A stretch of DNA of 64,000 bases from Janthinobacterium sp. ROICE36 (GCF_002869965.1 NZ_PEBS01000002.1:62001-126000), one strand, 5' to 3'. Positions 1-9,131 are shown, numbered from the stretch's first letter. Notes: generated by a model from the sequence alone, not told the origin. Program-made: numbers and translations.

Positions 1-1649
1 CGGTTCGTGATCGGGTCGCTGCTCTTGATATTGTCGCGCTCCAGGCGGAACAGCGACACGGTGGCATTCGCGCGGCCGCCCCACAAATCATACTTGGCGC
101 CCACTTCCGTGTTGCGCGTGGTTTCCGGCGCCAGGTCGGCGTTATTCGCGGCCAGGGCGAAGTTCTCGCCGCTGGGCTGGAACGAACGGCTCCACGACGC
201 GTAGTACGATTGCACGGCGCTCGGTTGCCAGACGAGGCCGGCGCGGGGGCTGAACGCCGAATCCGTGCGCGACAGGTCTGCCGTCGTCACGCCAAGCGCA
301 TTGGCCAGGCGCGATTGCTGCTTGTAGCGGTCATAGCGCAAGCCGGCCAGCGCCTTCCACTCGTCGCTGAAAGCGATGGCATCCTGCACGTAGGCGGCGG
401 CCGTATCGTAGGTGCCGAACGTATCGCTGCGCGCGCCCAGCTTGCTGCGGTCGACCTGCGGCAGGACGGGATTGAAGATCGACACGTTCGTCGCCACCAC
501 GGTCGAAGCCCAGCTGTTGGCATCCTTGTTTTGCTTGCCGAACTCGGCACCATACAGCACTTCGTGGCGCAGGCTGCCGGTGACCAGTTTTTGCGTCAGT
601 TCCGTCTGGTTGAACCAGCCGCTTTCATCGCGGTTCAGCTTGGTGTGGCCCAGGCTCATCGTGCCCTTGACTTCGTTGACGTTGCCGGAAATATTCGTGT
701 TGTTGCGGTCCAGGTGGTAATCGTAATAGCGGAAGGCATTGCGCAGTGACAAGCTATCGCTGAACTTGTGCGTCAGGGTGGCGGCCGTGGAGACCACGCG
801 CGACTGGCTGAAGTCCGCATCGCGGGCGTTGGCGGCGCCGTAGTAAGTGCCCGCATCGACAGCCACAGGGCGGCCCTGGTAGGACGGGATGCCGAAGTCC
901 GTCAGACGGCGGTCTTCCAGGTAGTCGCCCTGCAGCAGCAGCTTGGTCGCGCCAGAGAGGCGGATGGCCACCGATGGCGCCAGCGCCGTGCGGTTGATGA
1001 ACTGCTGCTCGCGGTAGCTGTCGGACAATTCACGCCCACCCGTGACACGCCAGTCCACCGTCTCGCCCACTCTGCCCACGTCGACTTCGCCGCGGCGCCC
1101 TTTTGTATTCGTCAAGCTCAGGGCCACGTCCGTGATATCCACACCCGGCTTCTTGGTGATGCGGTTCACCAGGCCACCCGAGGAACCGCGGCCGTACAGC
1201 ACGGCGGCCGGACCCTTGATCACTTCCAGCCGCTCCACGTTCGACAGGTCGCGGAAATACAGGGCGTCGTCGCGGAAGCCGTCGACAAATTGATCGCCGA
1301 TGGCCGTGAAGCCGCGGATGAACACCTGGTCGCGCTGGCCGTCGCCCGTGGACAAGCCCACGCCGGGGATGTTCTTCATGATGTCCTGGATCGACATGGC
1401 GTGCTGATCCTTGATGACGGCGGCCGGCACCACGTTGATACTCTGCGGTACATCGCGCAGGGCCATTTCCGTCTTGGTGCCGCTGGCGGAAGTGGCGGCG
1501 ACATAGCCATCCTTGTCCTTCGATGCCGTCACGGTGACGGCGGGCAAGCTTTCCTGCGCCCAGGCCGCCAATGGCACGGCGCCGAAGGTCAAGGCGCCCA
1601 GTACGGCGAGAGTGATCGGTTTACATCCTGGCTTGCGCTGTTGCTGCAT
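1..1649 (-). CDS. TonB-dependent siderophore receptor (3' end outside window)
   Basis: Outer-membrane receptor for a ferric siderophore, energised by TonB. The frame is open from the ATG at 1649 to the left edge, 549 codons with no stop. It begins with a signal peptide ending AAWA-Q near residue 31, then a TonB-box-like LPAVTVTAS, then a plug domain with DIMKNIPGV, VFIRGFT, RLEVIKGPAAVLYGRG and GGLVNRITKKPG, the usual order for the siderophore-receptor subfamily. The last residues in the window, SSDPITNR, are also typical, so about 150-200 residues of barrel are missing. A Fur-box-like palindrome lies 23 bases upstream, which supports iron regulation. The ligand cannot be told; the plug reads closest to catecholate or hydroxamate receptors. 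Confidence 0.93.
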   Translation of the reverse strand, partial: MQQQRKPGCKPITLAVLGALTFGAVPLAAWAQESLPAVTVTASKDKDGYVAATSASGTKTEMALRDVPQSINVVPAAVIKDQHAMSIQDIMKNIPGVGLSTGDGQRDQVFIRGFTAIGDQFVDGFRDDALYFRDLSNVERLEVIKGPAAVLYGRGSSGGLVNRITKKPGVDITDVALSLTNTKGRRGEVDVGRVGETVDWRVTGGRELSDSYREQQFINRTALAPSVAIRLSGATKLLLQGDYLEDRRLTDFGIPSYQGRPVAVDAGTYYGAANARDADFSQSRVVSTAATLTHKFSDSLSLRNAFRYYDYHLDRNNTNISGNVNEVKGTMSLGHTKLNRDESGWFNQTELTQKLVTGSLRHEVLYGAEFGKQNKDANSWASTVVATNVSIFNPVLPQVDRSKLGARSDTFGTYDTAAAYVQDAIAFSDEWKALAGLRYDRYKQQSRLANALGVTTADLSRTDSAFSPRAGLVWQPSAVQSYYASWSRSFQPSGENFALAANNADLAPETTRNTEVGAKYDLWGGRANATVSLFRLERDNIKSSDPITN

Positions 1650-1671
1650 ACAATTCCCTGGTCGAAGTTTT

Positions 1672-1696
1672 AATACGAATCATTATCATTAGTATT
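1672..1696 (-). promoter_or_regulatory. Fur-box-like operator of the siderophore receptor
   Basis: On the minus strand the site reads AATACTAATGATAATGATTC followed by GTATT. It contains the GATAATGAT core repeats of the Fur consensus and lies just upstream of the receptor start. Position, AT-richness in a GC-rich context and function of the downstream gene agree. No binding data can be inferred. Confidence 0.75.
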
Positions 1697-2030
1697 TTAT
1701 CAGCCGACGCGGCGAAAAGTAAGGTGGAATGTAAGTGATAGTACTTATTGACCTAGTACTTGACGTAAAAATGCAACAGGAAACCAATATCAAAAAATAA
1801 TTAAAATTGCTTTGAAAAACTATTTCTCTGCGTCAATGCTATACTTGCGGTTGCTGGTCAGCGGCTCTCCACGCCGCCACACCCCTTGCTTCACCTCCAA
1901 CGCCGCGCACTGCGCGGCGCGCCGCAATGCATGCACGCGGCACCCGAAGACCCCGATCCCCTGCGCCTTGCGGCGCCTGTCCGCCCCTGCTGGCGGCGGC
2001 GATCATGACTATTAAATTGTTAGGAATTAC
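1697..2030. other. Intergenic region between divergent receptor and chemoreceptor genes
   Basis: About 330 bases without a gene. The first 120 bases are AT-rich and should hold the divergent promoters. A TATACT hexamer at 1840-1845 could be a -10 box for the chemoreceptor, but the nearest -35-like TTGAAA is 22 bases away, too far for a normal sigma-70 spacer. A short open frame at 1812-2015 has no ribosome binding site and no recognisable content. Nothing else seen. Confidence 0.5.
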
Positions 2031-3746
2031 ATGAAAAACCTGAACATCGGCAGCCGCCTTGGCGTCGGCTTTGCTGTCGTATTGCTGTTGCTTGCCGCCT
2101 TGACCATCACCGCTCTCGTGCGCATGCAAACAGCCAGCGACCTGACTTACCGCCTCATCAATACCAGCATCAAGAACCAGCGCATGGTGGCCGAATGGTC
2201 GAAGATCATTGAACTCAATAGCGTGCGCGGCGTGGCCTCGTTTGAAATCACCGATCCTGTCGTGAGCGCCAAGATCGAGGACGACTTGAAAGTCGATGCG
2301 GACCGCTCCAGCAAGCTGCAGGACGACATCATCGCGTCCTTGCTTAACCCGGCCGTGATCGAGCAATTCAAGGTGGTGCACAAGGTGCGCACCGACTACG
2401 TGACGACGCGCGCACGCGCCTTCAAGATGAAGGCCGACGGCGACATGGCGGGCGCCAAAGTTGTCTTCGACAAGGAAGTGGCGCCGATCACCGTGGCTTA
2501 CCTGGCCGAAGTGAAGCGTTTTGCCGGCATGCAGATCAAGGCCGCCGACGGCGTCGGCGCCAGCATCATCGAGGCTTACAGCAGCACCCGCATCTTCCTC
2601 ATCACCATGGGCGTGCTGGCCGTGCTGATGGGCATCGGCTTTGCGTGGTGGATCACGCGTTCGATTACCGGCCCCATCCGCGACGCCGTGAAAGTGGCGG
2701 AAACCGTGGCAGCAGGCGACCTGAGCAGCATCATCACGGCGCAAGGCCGCGATGAAACGGGCCAGCTGATGCTTGCCCTGAAAACCATGAACGAAAGCCT
2801 GGTGGGCATCGTCGGCCAGGTGCGCAGCGGCACCGACACCATCGCCACGGCGTCTGCGGAAATTGCCGCCGGCAACCAGGACCTGTCGTCACGCACGGAA
2901 CAGCAAGCCAGTTCGCTGGAAGAAACGGCTTCGTCGATGGAAGAGCTGACCAGTACCGTGAAGCAGAATGCGGACAACGCGCGCCAGGCGAATAAACTGG
3001 CGGGCGACGCGGCCGGCATCGCCAGCCGCGGCGGCGCCGTGGTGGCCGAAGTGGTGGCCACCATGGGCGAGATCAATACCTCGTCGAAGAAAATCGTCGA
3101 TATTATCTCTGTCATCGACGGCATCGCCTTCCAGACCAACATCCTGGCCCTGAACGCGGCCGTGGAAGCGGCACGCGCCGGCGAACAGGGTCGCGGCTTT
3201 GCCGTGGTCGCCACGGAAGTGCGCAACCTGGCGCAGCGTTCGGCGGCGGCGGCCAAGGAAATCAAGGGCTTGATCGACGACTCCGTGCAAAAAGTCGATG
3301 TGGGCACGGACCTGGTCGACAAGGCCGGCAAGACGATGGAAGAAATCGTGCAAAGCATAGGCTTCGTCACGTCCATCATGAGCGAGATCAGCAACGCCAG
3401 CGAAGAGCAAAGCGCGGGCATCGAGCAAGTCAACCAGGCCATTTCCGAAATGGACCAGGTAACCCAGCAAAATGCAGCCCTGGTGGAAGAAGCCTCGGCA
3501 GCGGCCGAAGCCATGCAGGAACAGGCGAGCGAACTGGCGCAGGTGGTCAGCGTCTTCCGCCTGGACGCCAACGCGGCGGCCACCGACCGTTTCAGCATGA
3601 AAGCGGCGCAACGTAGCGCCCCGGCCGCGCCGGCAACTTCGGCCGCACCAGCCCGCAAGACCTCGTCCCCTGCCCTGCGCCTGCCCGTGACGCGCGCCAG
3701 CAGCAAGGCAGCAAGCCCTGCCGAAGGCGAGTGGGAAGAGTTTTAA
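2031..3746 (+). CDS. Methyl-accepting chemotaxis protein with C-terminal WEEF tether
   Basis: Chemoreceptor of 571 residues that signals to CheA/CheW. TM1 is at about 12-32, followed by a helical periplasmic domain of about 150 residues of four-helix-bundle type, TM2 at about 187-208, a HAMP domain starting [11 protein letters not shown], and a long coiled-coil signalling domain with the conserved hairpin tip [19 protein letters not shown]. The protein ends EGEWEEF, a CheR/CheB-docking pentapeptide of the NWETF kind, preceded by a flexible Ala/Pro-rich linker. It should therefore act as a high-abundance-type receptor able to recruit adaptation enzymes. The ligand is unknown. It stands alone, convergent with the next gene. 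Confidence 0.95.
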   Translation: MKNLNIGSRLGVGFAVVLLLLAALTITALVRMQTASDLTYRLINTSIKNQRMVAEWSKIIELNSVRGVASFEITDPVVSAKIEDDLKVDADRSSKLQDDIIASLLNPAVIEQFKVVHKVRTDYVTTRARAFKMKADGDMAGAKVVFDKEVAPITVAYLAEVKRFAGMQIKAADGVGASIIEAYSSTRIFLITMGVLAVLMGIGFAWWITRSITGPIRDAVKVAETVAAGDLSSIITAQGRDETGQLMLALKTMNESLVGIVGQVRSGTDTIATASAEIAAGNQDLSSRTEQQASSLEETASSMEELTSTVKQNADNARQANKLAGDAAGIASRGGAVVAEVVATMGEINTSSKKIVDIISVIDGIAFQTNILALNAAVEAARAGEQGRGFAVVATEVRNLAQRSAAAAKEIKGLIDDSVQKVDVGTDLVDKAGKTMEEIVQSIGFVTSIMSEISNASEEQSAGIEQVNQAISEMDQVTQQNAALVEEASAAAEAMQEQASELAQVVSVFRLDANAAATDRFSMKAAQRSAPAAPATSAAPARKTSSPALRLPVTRASSKAASPAEGEWEEF

Positions 3747-3771
3747 ATCTGCTTCTGCAAGCTGCGCGGCA

Positions 3772-4224
3772 TCAAGCCTCGCGGCCTTGCGCTTTGGCGA
3801 TCAGTGCCGCCAGTTCGCGCGGCACGGATTGCCCCAGAAATGCCAGCGCCAGCGCCTCCGGATCGATGGCGGCGTCCGCCGGCAAGCCATGCTCGAAGCC
3901 GCCCACCATATAGCGGCAGAAATGTGGCGACTCGGCCCGCGTTTCCACATACCAGCAGCCAGCATGACCCTGCACGAAGTATTCGCCGATAAAATAGCCG
4001 AGCATGGTTTTCACCCATTGCCAGCTCTCGTCGCGGATGACGATGGTGCGCATGGCCGCATCGATGTACGGCAGGTATTCGGCCGCGTTCGTCAACACTT
4101 CGTGGGCCGGCTGGATGCCCAGGCGCTCGACAAAATTCACCAGCGCCGCGCCCAGCGCGTCATAGTAGGCATCGAAGCCCGCCTGGCTTTGTTGCAACAA
4201 CTGCTCTTGTTCGTCCGACAGCAT
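3772..4224 (-). CDS. Conserved hypothetical protein, 150 aa
   Basis: I do not recognise this family. A start at 4224 (MLSDEQEQ) is preferred over the upstream 4239 because GGAG lies five bases before it. The protein is acidic, helical and soluble, with no signal peptide or membrane segment. It has a Trp/Tyr/Phe-rich middle (SWQWVKTMLGYFIGEYF, then GCWYVE) and a C-terminal part with FLGQSVPREL. Codon use matches the neighbours, and the opposite frame is a shadow. It lies tail to tail with the chemoreceptor and head to tail with the SulP gene, with no functional hint from context. Confidence 0.7.
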   Translation of the reverse strand: MLSDEQEQLLQQSQAGFDAYYDALGAALVNFVERLGIQPAHEVLTNAAEYLPYIDAAMRTIVIRDESWQWVKTMLGYFIGEYFVQGHAGCWYVETRAESPHFCRYMVGGFEHGLPADAAIDPEALALAFLGQSVPRELAALIAKAQGREA

Positions 4225-4290
4225 CAACACTCCATCCACTAAAAATCCCGCCGCTCTCGCACGATTGCGCGGGACAGCCTCTCCATTATT

Positions 4291-5778
4291 TTACGCCGCG
4301 CTCACATCCACGCCTGCACGCTGCAGCAAGGCCTGGTTGCGGGCCGACAACTGCGTCACCTGCAGGTGCTTGCCGGCCTTTTCATAGCGCTCATACAAGG
4401 CTTCGATGGCGACGATGGCCGAGTGATCGGCCATGTGCAGATGCCGGCAATCGAGGATGATGCGGGCCGGGTCCGACGCAGACTGGAACAGTTCCTGGAA
4501 GTGCGTGGTGGAAGCAAAAAACAGGGTACCGTGCGGCAGGTAGACGCGCATGCCGTGGCTGCTGTCATCGATGTCGGCGCGCATTTCGCGGGCATGCTGC
4601 CAGGCAAAATTCAAGGCGGCGATGACTATGCCGCACAGCACGGCCGTCGCCAGGTCCGTGAATACCGTGATCACCGTCACGGCGACGATCACCAGCGCAT
4701 CCTGCATCGGCACCTTGCCCAGCACGCGCAAGGAACCCCAGGCAAACGTCTGCTGCGCCACCACGAACATCACGCCGACCAGGGCGGCCAGCGGGATGCG
4801 CTCGATCAGAGGCGAGAGGAACAGGATGAACAGCAAGATCATCACGCCGGCCGTGACGCCCGACAGGCGCGAGCGCCCGCCCGAGCTCAGGTTGATCATG
4901 GTCTGGCCAATCATGGCGCAGCCGCCCATGCCGCCAAACAGGCCGGAGACGACATTCGATGCGCCGAGGGCGATGCATTCGCGATTCGGCTGACCCCGTG
5001 TTTCCGTGATCTCATCGGTAAGATTAAAGGTGAGCAAGGTTTCCAGCAAGCCCACCATGGCCATCAGCGCCGCATACGGGAAGATGATGTGCAAGGTGGC
5101 CATGTCCAGCGGCACGCTGGGCCAATGCAGGGCTGGCAAGCCGCCGGCGATATGCGCGAGATCGCCCAGGGTGCGCGTCGGCAGGTGCAAGCTATAGCTG
5201 AGCACGCCCACGCCCAGGATGGCCACCAGCGCCGGCGGCACGGCACGCGTGATGCGCGGCAGCACGTAAACGATGGCCATGGTCAGGGCCACCAGCGCGC
5301 CCATCACGAGCAAGGGCGTGCCTTGCAGCCAGGTCTCCCCTTGAGGCGTGGCCTGGCGAAAGTGCTCCAGTTGCGCCATGGCAATGATGATGGCCAGGCC
5401 ATTCACAAAGCCCAACATCACGGGATGAGGCACCATGCGGATCAGCTTACCCAGACGCAAGATGCCAAACAGCGCCATCAAAATGCCACTGAGCACGACG
5501 GTGGCCAGCAGGTATTGCACGCCATGCTGCGCCACCAGCGCCACGATGACGACGGCCATGGAACCGGCGGCGCCGGAAATCATGCCGGGGCGCCCGCCAA
5601 AGATGGCCGTCAGTGCGCAAATGATGAAGGCGCCATACAGGCCCATCAGGGGATTGAGTTGCGCCACCAGGGCGAAGGCGATGCATTCGGGCACCAGCGC
5701 GAACGAGGTGGTCAGGCCAGCAAGAAAATTCTTTTGTATATTCGGGAACCATTCGGCCCGAAACGTCGTGTTGATCAT
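4291..5778 (-). CDS. SulP family inorganic anion transporter with STAS domain
   Basis: Inner-membrane anion transporter (sulfate or bicarbonate class), 495 residues from the ATG at 5778 (MINTTFRAEWF). The open frame runs further upstream to 5973, but that extension is not SulP-like. The membrane domain contains the family signatures ALVPECIAFALVAQ and PLMGLYGAFI near the N-terminus and MIGQTMINLSSGGRSRLSG in the middle. A STAS domain follows from about residue 405 (GTLFFASTTHFQ, IILDCRHLHMADHSA). No carbonic anhydrase gene is adjacent, so the substrate is open. Monocistronic by layout. Confidence 0.92.
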   Translation of the reverse strand: MINTTFRAEWFPNIQKNFLAGLTTSFALVPECIAFALVAQLNPLMGLYGAFIICALTAIFGGRPGMISGAAGSMAVVIVALVAQHGVQYLLATVVLSGILMALFGILRLGKLIRMVPHPVMLGFVNGLAIIIAMAQLEHFRQATPQGETWLQGTPLLVMGALVALTMAIVYVLPRITRAVPPALVAILGVGVLSYSLHLPTRTLGDLAHIAGGLPALHWPSVPLDMATLHIIFPYAALMAMVGLLETLLTFNLTDEITETRGQPNRECIALGASNVVSGLFGGMGGCAMIGQTMINLSSGGRSRLSGVTAGVMILLFILFLSPLIERIPLAALVGVMFVVAQQTFAWGSLRVLGKVPMQDALVIVAVTVITVFTDLATAVLCGIVIAALNFAWQHAREMRADIDDSSHGMRVYLPHGTLFFASTTHFQELFQSASDPARIILDCRHLHMADHSAIVAIEALYERYEKAGKHLQVTQLSARNQALLQRAGVDVSAA

Positions 5779-6236
5779 TGAACTATCCAAGTTTACAACA
5801 GTGAAATAGCGCCTGAGGCGGCGCATCCAGGCGCAAGCAGACGACAGCTTCGCAAGGGAAGCCGGCATGTGGCGAACAGTTGGAAAGTCTATGACTACAT
5901 CGGTATGGCGAAAAGGACAATAAACCGCGCGCCGGGCGCTGCTGCTGGGCCGGCCTGGATTATACAAGATCACCCGGGCAAACCTTTACTGCCGGAAGGA
6001 CCCAGGCCGTAGGCAACTATCGGCCAATGGTGGAAACACTTGAATTGAAGCATGAAACCATCGATGGCAAGCCGCCATTGCTTCGAACAACGGTGCGCAT
6101 TTAGCGTCTTTCTCGCCAGCCGGCGCCAACTGGAACCGCAGCAGTCCGGCCGGCCTGAAGGACGGCGCCGCACACAGGCTTGCACCGCGAAGTGCTGGCC
6201 GCACGGACCGCTACGTTTGCGTCCGGCCCCAGATCA
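5779..6236. other. 458-base region without a supported gene
   Basis: Lies between the SulP start and the tetR stop. Several overlapping frames of 60-74 codons are open, but none has a convincing ribosome binding site, family motif or consistent codon bias. The SulP promoter should sit within the first 150 bases. I see no repeat or RNA element. Confidence 0.5.
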
Positions 6237-6875
6237 TCACATCCCAGGCTGAGCGAGCGCACCGAGATAAGCGCGCACCGTCGCTTCAATACGCGCCACC
6301 AGTTGTAGCGGATCAACGCTGCCACGGCGGCCGGCGGCGTCTGTCAGCGCGCTGATGATGGCCATCAGATCGGTCGCGGCCGGTTCCGGCGCCAGCATGC
6401 CCTTCGGGACGCCAGCGCGCACGAAGCCGGCCAGCGCCGCATGCATGGTCACGCCATTGCCAGATGCCGGCATGACCGCCGACAAACGATGCTGCTCAAA
6501 ATCGAGCAGCGCCGCCAACGCAGGCCGGCGCAACTGGTGGCGCACCGCAATCTCGATCAACTGGTGCAACGCCAGGCATCGGTCATCCTGAGCCAGCGCC
6601 TGCATCGCCTCGCGCACCAACTCTGCTCTCTCGCGCTCGATCAGCGCCACCGTCACCGCATCCTTGGTGGGAAAATATTGATAGAGCGAGCCGATGCTGA
6701 CGCCGGCGCGTACGGCGATGGCATTGGTGCTGTAACCGTCCAGTCCGGACTGCTCAAGAATGTGAGCCGCACCTTCGAGTATGACCTCGACGGTATGGGC
6801 GGAACGCGGCTGGGACGGCGCTTTGCGCGGCTTCAGGCGGCGCGCACTCGCCGCTTTGGATTGCGAGTTGTTCAT
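6237..6875 (-). CDS. TetR family transcriptional regulator
   Basis: Repressor-type regulator of 212 residues. After a basic, disordered N-terminus (about 1-24) comes a TetR helix-turn-helix: ILEQSGLDGYSTNAIAVRAG then VSIGSLYQYFPTKDAV at about 38-75. The remainder is a helical ligand-binding domain with no assignable ligand. It is transcribed divergently from an IMPase-like gene and an NAD(P)-binding gene, with only 76 bases between starts, so these two are its probable targets together with itself. Confidence 0.93.
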   Translation of the reverse strand: MNNSQSKAASARRLKPRKAPSQPRSAHTVEVILEGAAHILEQSGLDGYSTNAIAVRAGVSIGSLYQYFPTKDAVTVALIERERAELVREAMQALAQDDRCLALHQLIEIAVRHQLRRPALAALLDFEQHRLSAVMPASGNGVTMHAALAGFVRAGVPKGMLAPEPAATDLMAIISALTDAAGRRGSVDPLQLVARIEATVRAYLGALAQPGM

Positions 6876-6911
6876 GCGAGCTAATGCTCATATCATTTTC
6901 CTGCCACGTCA

Positions 6912-6928
6912 AGCGCAATTTCTGCGCT
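6912..6928. promoter_or_regulatory. Candidate TetR operator
   Basis: A perfect inverted repeat AGCGCA-N5-TGCGCT sits in the 76-base divergent gap between tetR and the IMPase-like gene, 24 bases before the latter's start. A second, shorter repeat GAGC-N4-GCTC lies at 6878-6889 just before tetR. Placement fits an autoregulatory divergent operator. This is inference from symmetry only. Confidence 0.45.
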
Positions 6929-6951
6929 AGTGAACCAATACGGAAACATCC

Positions 6952-7776
6952 ATGAACTCTTCAAACAATACAAGTGCCACCGCGTCCGGCGATGCCGAAC
7001 TGCTGACGCTGGTCGTGAAAGCCGTGCAGTCGGCAGGCAAGGCCATCGAGGCCCGTTTCAACCCTGGCGCACGCCCTGAGCACCGGGGCGACATTGGCGA
7101 GATGATCGCCGCCAACGATGCCGTTGCGCTGGCCATCTTGCGCCCGGCCTTGGCTAAGGCCCATCCCATGGCGCGTTGGGCGGAGGATGAAGGCGGCAGC
7201 GGCTTGTTGCCTGACGGCGAATGGTGGGTCAGCGATCCGGTCGAGGGAGCGATCAACCATGTCCACGGTGTACCCGACTGGGGCGTGACGGCCACGCTGG
7301 TGCGCGACAACACGCCCGTGCTCACAGCAGTGCATTTACCCATGGGCGCAGACACTTATACGGCCTTGCGCGGCGGCGGCGCATGGCTGAATGGAAAACG
7401 GTTGCACATATCGCTGAAAACCGAACTGAACGCAGCCATGGTCGGGACCGGCCAGGCGGTGCCCGATGAAGGCCGCAGCATCTACCAGCGCATCGGCAAG
7501 TCGGTGAGCGCCATGCTGGAAGCGGCGCTGGTGGTAAGAGTTTCGGTGCCATCGACCTTGCAGCTGGTGCAGGTTGCTGCCGGCCGCCAAGATCTGTTCT
7601 GGCAATACAGCCAGGTGCGCTCAGGCTTGCTGGCCGGAGCGCTGCTGGTGGCCGAAGCGAACGGCAGTGTATCCGACCTGGACGGCAATCCGTGGCACTT
7701 GGGCAGCAGCGCCCTGCTCGCCGGCGCCCCAGCGCTGGTGGCAGCCGCTGTTGCCGTCATGTCCAGCATTGCCTGA
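6952..7776 (+). CDS. Inositol monophosphatase family protein, degenerate metal sites
   Basis: Member of the lithium-sensitive sugar/inositol phosphatase fold, 274 residues. The landmarks can be aligned, but key residues differ. The DPIDGT-type motif reads DPVEGAINHVHG (second Asp replaced by Glu), and the C-terminal WDxAAG motif reads SGLLAGALLVAEANG, losing the Asp metal ligand. The early acidic motif WAEDEGG is kept. Activity against ordinary inositol phosphate is therefore doubtful. It is 24 bases upstream of an NAD(P)-binding gene in the same direction, probably one operon under the divergent TetR. Confidence 0.85.
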   Translation: MNSSNNTSATASGDAELLTLVVKAVQSAGKAIEARFNPGARPEHRGDIGEMIAANDAVALAILRPALAKAHPMARWAEDEGGSGLLPDGEWWVSDPVEGAINHVHGVPDWGVTATLVRDNTPVLTAVHLPMGADTYTALRGGGAWLNGKRLHISLKTELNAAMVGTGQAVPDEGRSIYQRIGKSVSAMLEAALVVRVSVPSTLQLVQVAAGRQDLFWQYSQVRSGLLAGALLVAEANGSVSDLDGNPWHLGSSALLAGAPALVAAAVAVMSSIA

Positions 7777-7800
7777 TTTCCACTCTTTCAAGGAACATCC

Positions 7801-8418
7801 ATGAAACTTGCCATTTTTGGTGCCTCTGGCGCCACCGGCCGTCAGCTGCTGCAGCAGGCGCTCGACGCCGGCCACACGGTCTCGGTGTTGCTGCGCAGCG
7901 CAGACGCTTTAGCTATCAATCATGCGCGCCTTACGCGCATTGTTGGCCAACTGGGTCACCCCGCAACCATGCGGACTGTCGTGCAAGACGCCGAAGCGGT
8001 GATCAGCGTGCTGGGCGCTCGCAAGGGCGGCGCACAGAACATTTGCAGCGATGCCATGCGTCATATTTTACCGGCCATGCAGGCGACCGGAGCGCGCAGG
8101 CTGATTGCCCTGAGCGCCTATGGTGCATCGGAAACAGGCAACGCCTCATGGTTCATACGCTGCGTGCGCAAGATGATAGGTGCAAAAATGCGCGACAAGG
8201 ACGAGATGGAAGCACTGGTGCGCGCCAGCGCTACCGACTGGACGCTGGTGCGCCCGCCCGCGCTGACGAACGGCACCTTGAGCGGCGTGTATCGTAGCGG
8301 CACCACTTTGAAACCGGGCATCATGGGACGGATATCCCGTGCCGACCTGGCTGCTTTCATATTGCGGACGGCTGAACAGGGAAATCATATCGATCAGGCG
8401 CCCATCGTCTGCACCTGA
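7801..8418 (+). CDS. NAD(P)H-binding protein, atypical SDR / NmrA-like
   Basis: Rossmann-fold protein of 205 residues. The N-terminal MKLAIFGASGATGRQLLQQA has the GxxGxxG dinucleotide-binding motif of atypical short-chain dehydrogenases, followed by the AVISVLGA strand and RLIALSAYGAS in place of a classical Tyr-Lys active site. The family (YwnB/NmrA-like) includes flavin or quinone reductases and redox sensors, and the exact reaction is unknown. Good ribosome binding site AAGGAA. It is second in the TetR-linked operon and is followed by a bidirectional terminator. Confidence 0.88.
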   Translation: MKLAIFGASGATGRQLLQQALDAGHTVSVLLRSADALAINHARLTRIVGQLGHPATMRTVVQDAEAVISVLGARKGGAQNICSDAMRHILPAMQATGARRLIALSAYGASETGNASWFIRCVRKMIGAKMRDKDEMEALVRASATDWTLVRPPALTNGTLSGVYRSGTTLKPGIMGRISRADLAAFILRTAEQGNHIDQAPIVCT

Positions 8419-8460
8419 GTGCACATCGTCGCCCGTCGCAGAGAAAGCCCAAATGAAAAT

Positions 8461-8487
8461 AGCCCACTCGAAAGTGGGCTATTTTTT
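8461..8487. terminator. Bidirectional Rho-independent terminator
   Basis: Perfect stem AGCCCACT / AGTGGGCT with loop CGAA and a T7 tract on the plus strand; the minus strand ends in a shorter T run. It ends the plus-strand NAD(P)-binding gene and the minus-strand tRNA array. Confidence 0.85.
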
Positions 8488-8492
8488 TCATC

Positions 8493-8566
8493 TGGAGGCG
8501 AGGACGGGAATCGAACCCGTCTAAACGGCTTTGCAGGCCGCTGCATAACCTCTTTGCTACCTCGCC
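8493..8566 (-). tRNA. tRNA-Cys (GCA)
   Basis: 74 bases including encoded CCA. Acceptor stem GGCGAGG/CCTCGCC, anticodon loop CTGCAAA giving GCA, T arm GGTTCGATTCC. It is the last gene of the minus-strand tRNA array behind pgsA, the same relative place as cysT in E. coli. Confidence 0.97.
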
Positions 8567-8608
8567 AGAGGAACTGCTTGGATGGGCCTTGCGGCACACC
8601 TTGAAAAC

Positions 8609-8684
8609 TGGAGCGGGAGAAGAGTCTCGAACTCTCGACCTCAACCTTGGCAAGGTTGCGCTCTACCAACTGAGCTACTCCCGC
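8609..8684 (-). tRNA. tRNA-Gly (GCC), copy 1 (T-loop variant)
   Basis: 76 bases with encoded CCA, anticodon GCC in loop TTGCCAA, acceptor GCGGGAG. It differs from the other four copies by one base, the last T-loop base (A instead of C, TTCGAGA against TTCGAGC). It lies downstream of an internal terminator-like hairpin at 8731-8756. Confidence 0.97.
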
Positions 8685-8730
8685 ATTGGAGCTTGCTTGC
8701 TGCTTAATCACGCTGCGTACTGCGGCGGAT

Positions 8731-8756
8731 AAAAAAAGGAAGCCAACTTAGCTTCC
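8731..8756 (-). terminator. Terminator-like hairpin inside the tRNA array
   Basis: Reading on the minus strand, GGAAGC-TAAGTTG-GCTTCC is followed directly by T7. It sits between tRNA-Gly copy 2 and copy 1, so it should end or attenuate transcription before copy 1 and tRNA-Cys unless read-through or processing intervenes. Confidence 0.75.
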
Positions 8757-8767
8757 CCTTAGAATTC

Positions 8768-8843
8768 TGGAGCGGGAGAAGAGGCTCGAACTCTCGACCT
8801 CAACCTTGGCAAGGTTGCGCTCTACCAACTGAGCTACTCCCGC
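8768..8843 (-). tRNA. tRNA-Gly (GCC), copy 2
   Basis: 76 bases, CCA encoded, anticodon GCC. Identical to copies 3-5. Followed on the minus strand by the hairpin and T tract at 8731-8756. Confidence 0.97.
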
Positions 8844-8899
8844 ATGGAGCTTTCATATACTGTTGTTACGCCAATTACCGTACTGCTTCGAGCTTTTAC

Positions 8900-8975
8900 T
8901 GGAGCGGGAGAAGAGGCTCGAACTCTCGACCTCAACCTTGGCAAGGTTGCGCTCTACCAACTGAGCTACTCCCGC
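8900..8975 (-). tRNA. tRNA-Gly (GCC), copy 3
   Basis: 76 bases, CCA encoded, anticodon GCC. Identical to copies 2, 4 and 5. Spacers on either side (56 and 70 bases) are unrelated to each other. Confidence 0.97.
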
Positions 8976-9045
8976 TTTGCAACATCATTCTACTTCTATT
9001 TACTGCGCCATTACTACCTTCGAGCACTGCTGAACCAGCATACAC

Positions 9046-9121
9046 TGGAGCGGGAGAAGAGGCTCGAACTCTCGACCTCAACCTTGGCAAGGTTGCGCTC
9101 TACCAACTGAGCTACTCCCGC
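9046..9121 (-). tRNA. tRNA-Gly (GCC), copy 4
   Basis: 76 bases, CCA encoded, anticodon GCC. Identical to copies 2, 3 and 5. A weak internal promoter lies just upstream of it. Confidence 0.97.
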
Positions 9122-9131
9122 AGTGGACAAC

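Noticed and set aside
210..1673. Plus-strand frames of 179 and 301 codons at the left edge
   Set aside because: They are antisense to the edge-truncated TonB-dependent receptor, which is recognisable along the whole stretch.
1812..2015. 67-codon frame before the first chemoreceptor
   Set aside because: Cys/His/Arg/Pro-rich composition typical of non-coding GC-rich DNA; no start signals.
5970..6325. Possible small genes between sulP and tetR
   Set aside because: Several frames overlap without motifs or initiation signals.
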